Shown piece after piece: positions 26,377 to 35,897 of a stretch of DNA of 64,000 nt (position 1 is its first letter; every line of letters begins with the position of its first letter). The stretch spans positions 372,001-436,000 of the forward strand of contig NZ_JAHXYR010000003.1 in NCBI RefSeq assembly GCF_019969845.1, read 5' to 3'. This DNA comes from Sphingobacterium sp. GVS05A. GTDB taxonomy: Bacteria > Bacteroidota > Bacteroidia > Sphingobacteriales > Sphingobacteriaceae. Below the pieces are notes generated by a model. It had not been told where the DNA came from. It did not search any database and was given only the letters and a program-made list of their open reading frames with translations. The position numbers and the translations under genes are program-made.

Positions 26377-27544
26377 TTGTCTTCTCTAGGGCTTGTAAGA
26401 TATCGTTGATAATATCTTCCTGATCCTCTAAGCCAACCGACAATCGAATACTGCCCGGTTGTATACCTAAGTTCAGTCGCTCATCTTCGGACAGCTTGGA
26501 GTGTGTGGTGGATGCCGGATGCGTAGCGATTGATCTGGAGTCACCTAAGTTGGATGTATATAAAATCATTTCCAATTGGTCAACAAAAGCTTTTGCACGT
26601 TCAAAACCACCCTTGACAACCAGTGTAACAATACCACCGCCTGCTTTCATCTGCTTCTTAGCTAGCTCATATTGTGGATGGCTTGGTAGAAAAGGATATT
26701 TTACATCTTCAATCTCCGGATGATTTTCTAACGCTTGTGCCAGTGCGAGTGCATTGGAACAATGGCGATCCATACGGATACCTAGGGTGTCCAGACTTTT
26801 GGAAATAATCCAAGCATTAAATGGTGACAATGCAGGGCCTGTGTGACGGATGAAGAACATCAATTTGTCTATCAATTCCTGTTTTCCAACGACAATACCA
26901 CCCAAAACACGTCCCTGTCCATCCATGTATTTAGTCGCCGAATGGATGACCAAGTCAAATCCATATTGAATTGGTTTCTGAAGATATGGTGTCGCAAAAC
27001 AGTTGTCGATCGAAAGAATAATATTCGGATATTTTTCTTTGAATTTACCCAACCATTCTAAATCAACTAATTCCAATCCGGGATTGGATGGTGATTCCAA
27101 GAATATAATTTTCGTATTTGGCTGTATGGCCTTTTCCCATTCCTCGGGATTAGCCGCGTCTACATAAGTTGTGGTAACACCCCAACGCGGAAAAAGTTCT
27201 GTAAATAACTGATGGGTAGAACCAAATATCGCGCGTGAAGAAACGATATGGTCTCCACTTTCGATAATTGCAGCAAAGGATGCAAATACTGCAGCCATAC
27301 CCGATGCGAAAGATAAGCCCGATTCAGCACCTTCCATAATACAGACCTTGTTGATGAACTCGGAAGTATTCGGGTTTGCATAGCGGGAATAAATCATTGC
27401 ATCTTCTTCTCCAGCAAAGACCGCCCGACCTTGTTCAGCGCTGTCGAAGATAAAACTTGATGTGAGGTATAAAGGAGTCGAATGTTCGCGAAGTGCTGAA
27501 CGATCGACCTGTTCACGTATGATTTTAGATTGATCTTTTTTCAT
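26372..27544 (-). CDS. Trans-sulfuration family PLP enzyme, probable O-succinylhomoserine sulfhydrylase
   Basis: A 390-residue fold-type I PLP enzyme. SRYANPNTSEF, FASGMAAVFAS, the Asp block LSIDNCFATPYLQ and the Lys motif IHSATKYMDGQGR are the family signatures; the Lys forms the Schiff base. SATKYMDGQGRVLGG is the form I associate with MetZ, which makes homocysteine from O-succinylhomoserine and sulfide, but cystathionine gamma-synthase cannot be excluded from sequence alone. It belongs to methionine synthesis. The gene is single, with a -7-like TAACTTTA six nt before the ATG. Confidence 0.88.
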   Translation of the reverse strand: MKKDQSKIIREQVDRSALREHSTPLYLTSSFIFDSAEQGRAVFAGEEDAMIYSRYANPNTSEFINKVCIMEGAESGLSFASGMAAVFASFAAIIESGDHIVSSRAIFGSTHQLFTELFPRWGVTTTYVDAANPEEWEKAIQPNTKIIFLESPSNPGLELVDLEWLGKFKEKYPNIILSIDNCFATPYLQKPIQYGFDLVIHSATKYMDGQGRVLGGIVVGKQELIDKLMFFIRHTGPALSPFNAWIISKSLDTLGIRMDRHCSNALALAQALENHPEIEDVKYPFLPSHPQYELAKKQMKAGGGIVTLVVKGGFERAKAFVDQLEMILYTSNLGDSRSIATHPASTTHSKLSEDERLNLGIQPGSIRLSVGLEDQEDIINDILQALEKTK

Positions 27545-27550
27545 GATGTG

Positions 27551-27558
27551 TAAAGTTA
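27551..27558 (-). promoter_or_regulatory. Candidate -7 element of the metZ-type gene
   Basis: TAACTTTA on the minus strand, six bases before the ATG. Same close spacing as mutL and glyS. Confidence 0.4.
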
Positions 27559-27608
27559 CGAGATGAAATTTTAATATGGTATATTTAGCTGCTAAATAAC
27601 TTGTTTTT

Positions 27609-28421
27609 ATGAAAAAAAACTGGCTATCAGTCTGTACGTTGTCGTTATTAACCTGTTTTTCATGTTCGAAAGATGGAGAAATTAATTTAGGTCAGGGATT
27701 GAAAGAAATTCCGGTTTTTTACCTGGAGTCACCGACAAACGCATCGTTTATCCCTGCTGTAAATGAAATGAAGTTGAGTTATGATGGGGGACAGCTGACT
27801 CGTATTACTGGTGGATTTGCTTTTATACCTATGGTGGGCGGATTCCGCAAACTTTTCACGGATCAGGTTTATTGGAATGTTGTTGTAAACGACAATCGGG
27901 TAACATTGGAAAAAAAGAGCATTGATAAGTCGGTCACATTTTCAGATAAACATGAACTGCGTTATCAGGGAAACAAAATCGTCGAACGAAAAATTTTCGA
28001 AAAGGCTAATACGCCCATAATCTATACGTATGAATATAATGGTGACTTGCTGAAAGAAGAGCAAATTTATAAGGACAGTCAGTTTCTTATCCAGAAAAGC
28101 ATTTTATTATAATACTGCAGGAAATCTGGATAGTCTGGTCGTAAGTCATAACACTTACACCCATAAGTCTGTTGAGATATTTACTTATTATGATAAAAAA
28201 CCTAATAAAATAAAAGGAGTCATGGTATTGGAAGAGTTGTTGTCAAGAGCATTGTCCCCAAATAATTATCTAAAAAAACAATCATAACCATATCCGGATC
28301 TGGCGAGCGGGTGCTAAGAGAAGAGCGAACATGGGGAGCGCAACTTTTTTTAATAAAGGAGAGTTCGCTTAAAAATAAGAAGGTTATAGAACAAATGATA
28401 CCGAAGCAATCAAGAATTTAA
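27609..28421 (+). pseudogene. Lipoprotein gene interrupted by two compensating frameshifts
   Basis: The first frame gives a lipoprotein (MKKNWLSVCTLSLLTCFSCSK) that stops at 28112. An extra T in the run 28102-28105 explains the stop: with three T the reading continues as SIYYNTAGNLDSLVV, a normal repeat-like Bacteroidota lipoprotein sequence. That frame stops at 28285-28287 after the A7 run at 28272-28278; one more A there would continue as KKTIITISGSGERVLREE to a TAA at 28419-28421. The two shifts cancel, and the total span is a multiple of three (270 codons). Both lie in homopolymers, so this is either a decaying gene or sequence error. The family is not identified. Confidence 0.7.
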
Positions 28422-28463
28422 TATGCTAAAAGAGCTTGCAAAGGCTAATATAAAAATCAAGAA

Positions 28464-28489
28464 AATAGGCCCTCGTATTGGGGCCTATT
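28464..28489 (-). terminator. Terminator of the META lipoprotein gene
   Basis: AATAGGCCC / GGGCCTATT (28464-28472 / 28481-28489), perfect 9-bp stem, with a T-rich run after it on the minus strand. It is 20 bp past the stop codon. Confidence 0.8.
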
Positions 28490-28508
28490 CATTCTATTGA
28501 GTATTTCC

Positions 28509-28997
28509 TTATTTCTTTACAAATTGCATCACCACAATATCGCCAGAAATAAATGTTAACTCATTATCTCTAACATCAAAGTTTGTCGTAGATTTTAAGC
28601 CATTCATAAATTCATTGTAAGCTGCATTTTCACAGTGCATCATCGTAGATACCAATTTATCGCCGATTTTAATGGAATTGCCTTTTTCGCTTTCGTAAGT
28701 ACCGCCGATACCGTTACAGCCGTTGTTACCTTCTACTTTGTGATCTTTGCTTGTGAAAGTCAATGTTGGAACTTTGTCTTTGAACAATTCTTTGAGCGCT
28801 TTTCCTGCTGTCTCCGGTGTGGTAATTGATTTAAGTTCCCATGTTCCTTCCAAAGATGCGTTATCCACTACACTTGGTTTTTGGACTGTAGTTGCGGTAT
28901 CGCCAGCTCCTGTTGCTTCAGATTTTTTTCCTGTTGTGTTACATGCAACAGTTGAAAATGCCAATGCAACTGCTAAAATCATTAAATTCACTTTCAT
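28509..28997 (-). CDS. META domain lipoprotein (HslJ-like)
   Basis: A 162-residue lipoprotein, signal ending STVAC. After a Thr/Ala-rich linker, LEGTWELKSI opens the META domain; GNNGCNGIGGTYE and the STMMHCENA block are its signatures, with two Cys that may pair. HslJ-type domains are small beta-barrels in the envelope linked to stress and drug tolerance in some bacteria. Here the role is unknown. Single gene with its own terminator, and divergent from the fucosidase operon by 417 bp. Confidence 0.9.
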   Translation of the reverse strand: MKVNLMILAVALAFSTVACNTTGKKSEATGAGDTATTVQKPSVVDNASLEGTWELKSITTPETAGKALKELFKDKVPTLTFTSKDHKVEGNNGCNGIGGTYESEKGNSIKIGDKLVSTMMHCENAAYNEFMNGLKSTTNFDVRDNELTFISGDIVVMQFVKK

Positions 28998-29414
28998 AAT
29001 AATTTCTAATAATATATAAACATTCCTTTTTCTGCACTACAACTTATAATTATCATGCCAATCTCGTCCCAATAGCATCCAATCACCTATTATAGTACAT
29101 CTAACTTCTTTATCCTCTAATAATAACAAATTTGTGTTTTTTGTTTGCACTCCAACAGGTAAATAAGTTCGTTTTGGTCGAATCATACTAAAAAAAGAAC
29201 AGCAACAAAGCCCCAACAAACTATTATATTGTTTCACCGAAATGTTTTAGATCAATCGATTGATTTGATTAAATAAGGCTAATTATCGACTATTAGTATA
29301 CATTTTTGGATTTTCCCAGCCGATTTCTGTACGCAAATGTTACATAGATAATTTTATAAAACTTCTTATATTAGGACTTTACAACCTAATTTTCTAGTAC
29401 TTATAATAAAGAAT
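28998..29414. other. Intergenic region before the fucosidase operon
   Basis: No convincing gene. It holds the start region of the META gene, a 14-bp palindrome (29251-29264) and AT-rich sequence before the GH29 ATG. A 66-codon frame (29037-29237, minus) has no signal, motif or ribosome site. Confidence 0.5.
29251..29264. promoter_or_regulatory. 14-bp palindrome upstream of the fucosidase operon
   Basis: ATCAATCGATTGAT, perfect two-fold symmetry, 151 bp upstream of the GH29 start. Candidate operator. Confidence 0.4.
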
Positions 29415-31298
29415 ATGTTCACAATCTTGTTATCCTCCATCTTACTTTCCAGCAGTACGGTAGCTAAACCAGATACGTTAAAACCTTATGGAGTTTTGCC
29501 AACCGAACGCCAATTAAAATGGCAGGAGATGGAAACCTACTGCTTGATCCATTATACACCCACAACTTTTCAAAATAAAGAATGGGGTTATGGTGATGCA
29601 CAGCCTGCTTTGTTTAATCCTTCGGCATTTAATGCAAATCAGATTGCCAAAGCAGCAGCGGATGGAGGTTTCAGAGGCCTGATCAGTGTTGCCAAACATC
29701 ATGATGGATTTTGTTTATGGCCGACCAAAACAACCGCCTACAGTATCGCATCCTCTCCATGGAAAAATGGAAAAGGCGATATGGTAAAGGAATTTATGGA
29801 AGCGACACATCGTAATGGAATGAAGTTCGGTGTATATCTATCTGCATGGGACCGTCACGATGAACATTATGGTACACCAGCTTATGCCGATGCCTACAGA
29901 CAGCAACTGACCGAATTGATGAGCAATTATGGCCCCTTGTTTACCTCTTGGCACGATGGTGCCAATGGAGGTGATGGTTACTACGGTGGACATGAGGGGA
30001 AACGGATCATTGACCGAACAACTTATTATGAATGGCATGAGAAAACATGGCCTATTGTACGTAAACTTCAACCTAATGCGGTGATTTTCTCGGATATTGG
30101 ACCCGATATGCGCTGGGTAGGTAATGAACATGGTTTTGCTGCCGAAACCTCGTGGGCGACATTTACACCAATAGGGCTCAATGGAAAAGTAGCAGTGCCC
30201 GGAGCGACCGAATCGCATAATGCCGAATCGGGTGACCGTAATGGAAAATATTGGATTCCCGCAGAATGTGATGTTCCCCAACGTCCAGGATGGTTTTATC
30301 ATGAGGAACAGAATGGCCGGGTGAAAACACCCAATCAACTGTTTGAAATCTACCTGAAATCGGTCGGTCGAGGTGCCAGTATGAATCTTGGTCTAGCTCC
30401 AATGCCTTCAGGTACACTCCATGAAAATGATGTGAAATCCCTAAAGGCTTTTGGTAAAAAGATCAAAGAAACTTTCCGTGCCAATCTAGCAAAAGGCGCC
30501 ACCATAACGGCCTCAAATACACGTAATGCCGACACTAAAACATATGCCACATCGCTGATTACGGATAATGACCGTTATAGCTATTGGGCGACCGATGATA
30601 CAAAAACTTCAGCTACACTTGAAATTAAGCTAAAGTCAGCGGCGACGTTCGATCTTATTCAATTGCGCGAAAACATCAAATTGGGACAACGGATTGACAG
30701 CGTTGTTGTGGAACAATGGGCTGACAACACCTGGAAGCCACTGGCCAGAGCAACCAGTATTGGTGCGAATCGCTTGATAAAGCTTGAACAACCAACGACA
30801 ACGACACGCTTACAGCTACATATTTATGCTCCGGTAGCAATTACTTTAAGTGATTTTGGTCTATTCAAGGAGTATAATGAATCTTTTGCCTTCGATACAA
30901 AAGAGCTTAAAAAACAAACGGGCTTTAAATTACGGACAGCAGGTATGACCGACAAGGCTTATATAACAGATGGTAATCCAAATACCTTTGCAACTGTGGG
31001 CGATCAGGGAGTCTTGGTCATTGAAACAGATGGCGCAACCTCGGGTATTGGTTTCTTACCACGTCAGGATAAAAAGACAAGCGGTATCCCGACGAAATAC
31101 AGGATCTCAACCAGTGTAGACGGTAAAAAATGGACAAGCGTGAAAGAAGGTGAATTCTCCAATATCAAAGCAAATCCAATTTTGCAGCAGGTATTTTTTG
31201 AAACAAGCAATAATATCAAGTTTATCAAATTTGAACCAACGCAATTTATTGAAGGGAATGAGCTGACAATTGCCGAGCTTGAACTTTATGGGAAATAG
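29415..31298 (+). CDS. Alpha-L-fucosidase, glycoside hydrolase family 29, with C-terminal F5/8-type domain
   Basis: A 627-residue secreted enzyme. Signal peptide about 1-17. The GH29 barrel (about 25-345) shows [29 protein letters not shown] and the nucleophile block [13 protein letters not shown] with Asp181 as the likely nucleophile. A discoidin-like (F5/8 type C) carbohydrate-binding domain follows (about 360-490), and the C-terminal ~130 residues form another beta domain. It releases terminal alpha-fucose from glycans. It is the first gene of an operon; the next start overlaps its stop by 11 bp. Confidence 0.94.
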   Translation: MFTILLSSILLSSSTVAKPDTLKPYGVLPTERQLKWQEMETYCLIHYTPTTFQNKEWGYGDAQPALFNPSAFNANQIAKAAADGGFRGLISVAKHHDGFCLWPTKTTAYSIASSPWKNGKGDMVKEFMEATHRNGMKFGVYLSAWDRHDEHYGTPAYADAYRQQLTELMSNYGPLFTSWHDGANGGDGYYGGHEGKRIIDRTTYYEWHEKTWPIVRKLQPNAVIFSDIGPDMRWVGNEHGFAAETSWATFTPIGLNGKVAVPGATESHNAESGDRNGKYWIPAECDVPQRPGWFYHEEQNGRVKTPNQLFEIYLKSVGRGASMNLGLAPMPSGTLHENDVKSLKAFGKKIKETFRANLAKGATITASNTRNADTKTYATSLITDNDRYSYWATDDTKTSATLEIKLKSAATFDLIQLRENIKLGQRIDSVVVEQWADNTWKPLARATSIGANRLIKLEQPTTTTRLQLHIYAPVAITLSDFGLFKEYNESFAFDTKELKKQTGFKLRTAGMTDKAYITDGNPNTFATVGDQGVLVIETDGATSGIGFLPRQDKKTSGIPTKYRISTSVDGKKWTSVKEGEFSNIKANPILQQVFFETSNNIKFIKFEPTQFIEGNELTIAELELYGK

Positions 31299-33627
31299 AA
31301 TTTTAATACTTTTCGTGGTCTGCATCTGTCAGACCACGCTTTTGTTTGCACAACAAAATCCACTTCGTCTTTGGTATAATAAGCCTGCCAAAATCTGGGA
31401 AGAAACACTGCCGTTGGGTAATGGGCTAATTGGTATGATGCCTGATGGAAATCCAACGCAGGAAAAAATTGTACTGAATGAGATCAGTATGTGGTCCGGA
31501 AGCCCGGAGGATCCCAATAACTATGACGCGCACAAAAATGTCAACACCATACAGGCTTTGTTGAAGGCGGGTAAAAATGACGAAGCCGAGAAATTGGTCA
31601 ATGAAACTTTTGTCACCAATGGTAAAGGTTCCGGTTTTGGAAATGGCGCTAATGTTCCTTTTGGCTGTTATCAGTTGCTCGGAGATCTACTTTTGCACTA
31701 TCAACTGCCATCTTCTTCTATTGAAGACTATACAAGGTCATTGGATCTAGCCACGGCGACAGCACAGACTTCTTTTCGTGCCGGAAACACAAAAATTCAA
31801 CGTACCTACTACACCTCCTTTGACAAGAATGTCGGTGTTATTCAATTGAATCAGAACAGCGACGCCAGACAGAGCGTTGGTATTTCTTTTGAGCGGAAGG
31901 AGAATATAGACCGCTACACCCTGTTGGATGATGGTATTTTGGTCGAAGGGTCGCTACCGGATGGTAAAGGGGACAAGAACCTAAAATTTGTCGGCTTGTT
32001 GAAAGTACAAGGTAAACATCTTCAGGTCAACAGAAAAGATCAGGTGCTGGAAGTTTCAGCAGCAGGAAATCTCTCAATCTATCTCACGGCAAGTACATCC
32101 TATTATGGACAGGATCCGCTAGCTACAGCAAAGGCGACTATTGCTGCGGTACAGCAGTACGATGCAGCTAAAATGTACCGCAATCATGTGAATTCCTATC
32201 AACGGATTTTTAACCGCGTGGAGCTTAACCTTTTTGGGAATAAAGCAAATACGAATATTCCGACCAATGAACGGATTGCAAATTTTTATAAAGACCCAAC
32301 ACAAGATCCGGATTTGGCAACGATTTATTATCAGTATGGTCGTTATTTGAATATTTCAAGTTCAGCGCCGAAAAATACAAATGCACTTCCGCCAAACTTA
32401 CAGGGCTTATGGGCCAATCAGATCCAAACGCCTTGGAATGGTGATTATCATCTAAATATCAATGCGCAGATGAATCACTGGGGGGTAGAGGTAAACAATC
32501 TAAGTGAATATCATCAACCTTTTATCGAGCTGATAAAACGGATCGCAAAAACAGGGGAGCAAACTGCAAAAGCCTATTATAACGCACCTGGATGGGTTGT
32601 TTATATGATGACCAATATCTGGGGATATTCAGCGCCAGGTGAACAGGCTTCTTGGGGTGCAAGTACAGCCTCCGGTTGGTTATGTAACCACCTGTGGGAG
32701 CATTATCTTTTTACAGGAGACCAAGGGTATCTGAAAGAAATCTATCCGATACTCAAAGGTGCCGCAGAATTCTACAACCATACATTGGTGCAAGATCCAA
32801 AAACGGGATGGTGGGTAACTTCACCATCGGTATCACCCGAAAATGCGTTTCGGATGGCTAATGGAAAGATCGCAGCAGTGGTGATGGGCCCCACAATCGA
32901 CAATCAGATTGTACGCGAGCTGTATCAAGCCGTTATTCAGGCAGATTCTATTTTGGCTGTCAAGGATAGTTTTGTAGCTAGCTTGAAGGGAAAATTAAAA
33001 GAGATTCCCCCAGCAGTAGTGGTTAGTAAATCTGGACGTGTGATGGAATGGCTTGAAGATTATCAGGAGGTTGAACCCAAACACCGTCATGTATCCCATC
33101 TTTATGGTCTATATCCTGCAGCATTTATTTCTCCCCAAACGACTCCGACTTGGGCCGAAGCTGCACGAAAAACGCTTGCTGTCAGGGGAGATGAAGGGAC
33201 AGGCTGGTCAAGAGCTTGGAAAATATTGTTTTGGGCAAGATTGCAGGATGGCGATCATGCCTTGGAAATCCTTCGTCAGTTGCTGAAACCGGCTTTTGCC
33301 AGTGAAACAACCTATCAGGGTGTAGGCGCCGGCACCTATCCCAACTTATTCTGTGCTCATCCACCGTTTCAGATTGATGGCAACTTTGGCGGCGCTGCAG
33401 GTATCGCAGAGATGTTGATCCAAAGCCACAATGGATATATCCATCTGCTACCAGCCCTGCCTAAAGCTTGGTCTAAGGGACAGGTCAAAGGGCTAAAAGC
33501 CAGAGGAAATTACACCGTGGATATGAGCTGGGAAAATGGGAAAATTGTGAAGCTTAACATAAAAGGAAAAAAGAGAAATGTTCGCATATTTGAAAATGGA
33601 ACCTATAAGGACCATAAAGTCCTTTAG
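31288..33627 (+). CDS. Alpha-L-fucosidase, glycoside hydrolase family 95
   Basis: A 779-residue secreted enzyme. The ATG at 31288 overlaps the GH29 stop as ATGGGAAATAG and gives a clean signal peptide ([20 protein letters not shown]). The N-terminal GH95 domain opens [21 protein letters not shown]; the (alpha/alpha)6 barrel has [19 protein letters not shown] with the Asn pair and [16 protein letters not shown] with the general-acid Asp. GH95 inverts alpha-1,2-fucosyl linkages. With GH29 it covers two different fucose linkages. The next gene begins inside its last codons. Confidence 0.95.
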   Translation: MGNRILILFVVCICQTTLLFAQQNPLRLWYNKPAKIWEETLPLGNGLIGMMPDGNPTQEKIVLNEISMWSGSPEDPNNYDAHKNVNTIQALLKAGKNDEAEKLVNETFVTNGKGSGFGNGANVPFGCYQLLGDLLLHYQLPSSSIEDYTRSLDLATATAQTSFRAGNTKIQRTYYTSFDKNVGVIQLNQNSDARQSVGISFERKENIDRYTLLDDGILVEGSLPDGKGDKNLKFVGLLKVQGKHLQVNRKDQVLEVSAAGNLSIYLTASTSYYGQDPLATAKATIAAVQQYDAAKMYRNHVNSYQRIFNRVELNLFGNKANTNIPTNERIANFYKDPTQDPDLATIYYQYGRYLNISSSAPKNTNALPPNLQGLWANQIQTPWNGDYHLNINAQMNHWGVEVNNLSEYHQPFIELIKRIAKTGEQTAKAYYNAPGWVVYMMTNIWGYSAPGEQASWGASTASGWLCNHLWEHYLFTGDQGYLKEIYPILKGAAEFYNHTLVQDPKTGWWVTSPSVSPENAFRMANGKIAAVVMGPTIDNQIVRELYQAVIQADSILAVKDSFVASLKGKLKEIPPAVVVSKSGRVMEWLEDYQEVEPKHRHVSHLYGLYPAAFISPQTTPTWAEAARKTLAVRGDEGTGWSRAWKILFWARLQDGDHALEILRQLLKPAFASETTYQGVGAGTYPNLFCAHPPFQIDGNFGGAAGIAEMLIQSHNGYIHLLPALPKAWSKGQVKGLKARGNYTVDMSWENGKIVKLNIKGKKRNVRIFENGTYKDHKVL

Positions 33628-34813
33628 CTATTTTTGCTTTCTATTTATTTTTCTGGGAACAACTGCTTGTTCCCAGAAAACAGACAAAGCTAAAAAAGAA
33701 GAGCTTTTGAAAACGTTCGCTTATAAAATTACTGGGCAGACAAGTGCTGCGGAGGGGAGCTCAGTGACGCTTATCGATCCGGAAAACAAAATGCAACAGT
33801 TTACAAAAACAAGTGTAACGAACGGGCAATTTGTCTTGGAAGGTGAATTGGCAATGACTGGTTTTTATGCAATTCAGATTAGTGGTGGAGAGCCTTACAT
33901 CCTGTTTTTGGAAGGGGGAAGTGACTATGAACTGAAAGAAAATAAAGGCGGCTTTACCTTGACTACAACCTCCAGTAATGCAACGGAATTTGTTCAGTTT
34001 ACGCAACGCTATCGCCAACGTGAAAAAGAAGAAAAATTGAAGGAGGAAAATAAGATCGCCAGAATCGGTGGATTAAATGGGCAGCTCTCAGCGATGGCCC
34101 TACGCAACGATGGATCTTACGAGAAAACTATTGATGAAATACAACGATTGTCGGCTGGTAAACCTTATAACATTCGCAATTTATATGCTGACTTTATTCT
34201 TGATAGTACACATCAATCGTCTTTAGTTCTCCCTTACTTTTTCAAATATGTCTCCATCAATGCGGATAACTTCAAAAAATTTGATACTGCACTACAGCGG
34301 TTCGATGCAACCCTGCAAAAACACCCTTATTATAAATTTGCGCGTGAGAAAGTAGACCGGGTGAAAGATTTTTACGAGAATATGCCTGTCTTTCCACCCA
34401 TCACGCCAATGAATGTCCAACGGGACTCGCTAAAAATCAGTGAATTTTCAAATGCCAAGATGTTGATCGCCGCGTTCTGGAAAGCAGCCAGTAAATACAG
34501 TGTTTCTGATGTTACTGAACTACGCAAAAAGGAGGCGCAGTTAAAGGCAATGGGAGTGCGGGTTATTTACTTTTCGTTAGATGCGGATCAAGATGCCTGG
34601 ATTAAAACCAGCAACTCCCTCGTTCTGGGGCCTCATAGCTATTATTTGAATACAAATGATCGGGCAACAATGGAAAATGACTTTGGTATAGACCGTTCGC
34701 CAAGTTATTTATGGATCAATCCACAGACCTTCAAAATCTTGTCACTCACTGGTGAAGATCCGACTTTACCGAAGTTCATTGGTAAGGTTAAGGAGTTTTT
34801 GGTTAAAAATTAA
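33596..34813 (+). CDS. Thioredoxin-fold lipoprotein without the CxxC motif
   Basis: A 405-residue lipoprotein (start at 33596, lipobox GTTAC, Cys25; an alternative ATG at 33578 is possible). The N-terminal part (about 40-150) is beta-rich and resembles the DUF4369 domain that precedes TlpA-like proteins in Bacteroidota ([23 protein letters not shown]). The C-terminal part (about 275-405) has the thioredoxin pattern, with [17 protein letters not shown] where FWATWCGPC would stand, and the cis-Pro region [10 protein letters not shown]. Both active Cys are missing, so redox activity is unlikely. It overlaps the GH95 gene by 32 bp. Confidence 0.8.
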   Translation: MEPIRTIKSFSYFCFLFIFLGTTACSQKTDKAKKEELLKTFAYKITGQTSAAEGSSVTLIDPENKMQQFTKTSVTNGQFVLEGELAMTGFYAIQISGGEPYILFLEGGSDYELKENKGGFTLTTTSSNATEFVQFTQRYRQREKEEKLKEENKIARIGGLNGQLSAMALRNDGSYEKTIDEIQRLSAGKPYNIRNLYADFILDSTHQSSLVLPYFFKYVSINADNFKKFDTALQRFDATLQKHPYYKFAREKVDRVKDFYENMPVFPPITPMNVQRDSLKISEFSNAKMLIAAFWKAASKYSVSDVTELRKKEAQLKAMGVRVIYFSLDADQDAWIKTSNSLVLGPHSYYLNTNDRATMENDFGIDRSPSYLWINPQTFKILSLTGEDPTLPKFIGKVKEFLVKN

Positions 34814-34835
34814 CGATTATTGTCTTAAAAAATGG

Positions 34836-34843
34836 TATATTTG
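34836..34843 (+). promoter_or_regulatory. Candidate internal -7 element before the AraC gene
   Basis: TATATTTG, exact TAnnTTTG, 35 nt upstream of the AraC ATG. The TTG further upstream is too close, so this may be chance. Confidence 0.3.
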
Positions 34844-34878
34844 AATTAACGGTTTAATATTTGTTATTTCAATAGACG

Positions 34879-35739
34879 ATGAAAGTTGTTCAATTTACAG
34901 TTCCGGTGGTTTATCAAGGATCTATTTGCGTGCAAGAGGATATCTTGCCCTCCTTCTATAGCAATTACCATCGGCATAAAGAGATCCAATTGACCTATAT
35001 CTTAAAAGGGCGGGGGACCTTTATGATCGGCAACTTTACCCATAGTTTTGAAGAGGATGAAATCTATATCGTTGATGCAGATGAACCACATATGTTTAAA
35101 ACAGGAGAGGATATTAAGGACAGCATTCATGCGATTCATATTTTCTTCGACTACGAGCATTTTAAATCTTTTTTGGATTTCCCTGAATTTGACGATGTCA
35201 AATATTTTTTGGAACACATCAATGTCAGTAAGAAACTGGATGCCGAACATGCTATTGCCCTCAAAGATAAATTTGTACAGATCAATACAAGCGCCGGAAT
35301 AGATCGCTTATTATACTTTGTAAAACTGATCAATTTTTTGAGTAAAAAGGTCGATCAATGGACCTCCCTATATACGGGAATTCCCCAGAAGAAATTTTCG
35401 GACGCGGAAGGGTTGCGTATCAACGAAATATTTCAATATACCTTTCAGCATTTTGGTGATAAAATCTCGCTTGAAGATATCGCAGCAGTAGCTCACATGA
35501 CTCCCCACGCATTTTGTAAGTATTTTAAAAAGCACACCCGCAAGACTTATGTGACCTTCCTGAATGAAATCAGAATTGAACGGGCCTGCAAGATGTTGAT
35601 TGACGAGTCCTCCGAAAGCGTTTCCAATATTGCATTTAAAACAGGGTTTAACAATGTGGTCAATTTTAATAGGGTATTTAAGAAGATCACAAAACATTCC
35701 CCAAGTGAATATGTGCAGGAACATCGGATGCGGGATTAA
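34879..35739 (+). CDS. AraC-family transcriptional regulator
   Basis: A 286-residue regulator. The N-terminal cupin domain (1-130) includes HRHKEIQLTYILKGRG and DADEPHMFK, a sugar-binding pocket type. Two helix-turn-helix motifs follow in the C-terminal ~100 residues (SLEDIAAVAHMTPHAFCKYF and VSNIAFKTGFNNVVNFNRVFKK), ending HSPSEY. Such proteins activate sugar-use genes when they bind the ligand. It is 65 bp behind the fucosidase operon and probably controls it, with fucose or a related sugar as effector; no fucose catabolism genes are in this window. Confidence 0.92.
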   Translation: MKVVQFTVPVVYQGSICVQEDILPSFYSNYHRHKEIQLTYILKGRGTFMIGNFTHSFEEDEIYIVDADEPHMFKTGEDIKDSIHAIHIFFDYEHFKSFLDFPEFDDVKYFLEHINVSKKLDAEHAIALKDKFVQINTSAGIDRLLYFVKLINFLSKKVDQWTSLYTGIPQKKFSDAEGLRINEIFQYTFQHFGDKISLEDIAAVAHMTPHAFCKYFKKHTRKTYVTFLNEIRIERACKMLIDESSESVSNIAFKTGFNNVVNFNRVFKKITKHSPSEYVQEHRMRD

Positions 35740-35897
35740 GCCATCGTTGGTACACTGAAAATATTGTTCGAAAAGAGGTGCGTAGTATGACCTTACAGAT
35801 CCCGTCAGTGGACAATATCGGAGAAGCACTCGGCAATAAAATGTAACGATTAGGGATACGAAAACCTTAAATTTGGAGTCTAACGATTGTTACTCCG

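Noticed and set aside
29037..29237. 66-codon minus-strand frame in the spacer before the fucosidase operon
   Set aside because: No ribosome site, no signal, no family pattern; kept only as a remark in the intergenic entry.
35368..35829. 153-codon frame antisense to the AraC gene
   Set aside because: It is the complement of a clear AraC regulator with intact motifs; Cys- and His-rich composition is a frame artefact.
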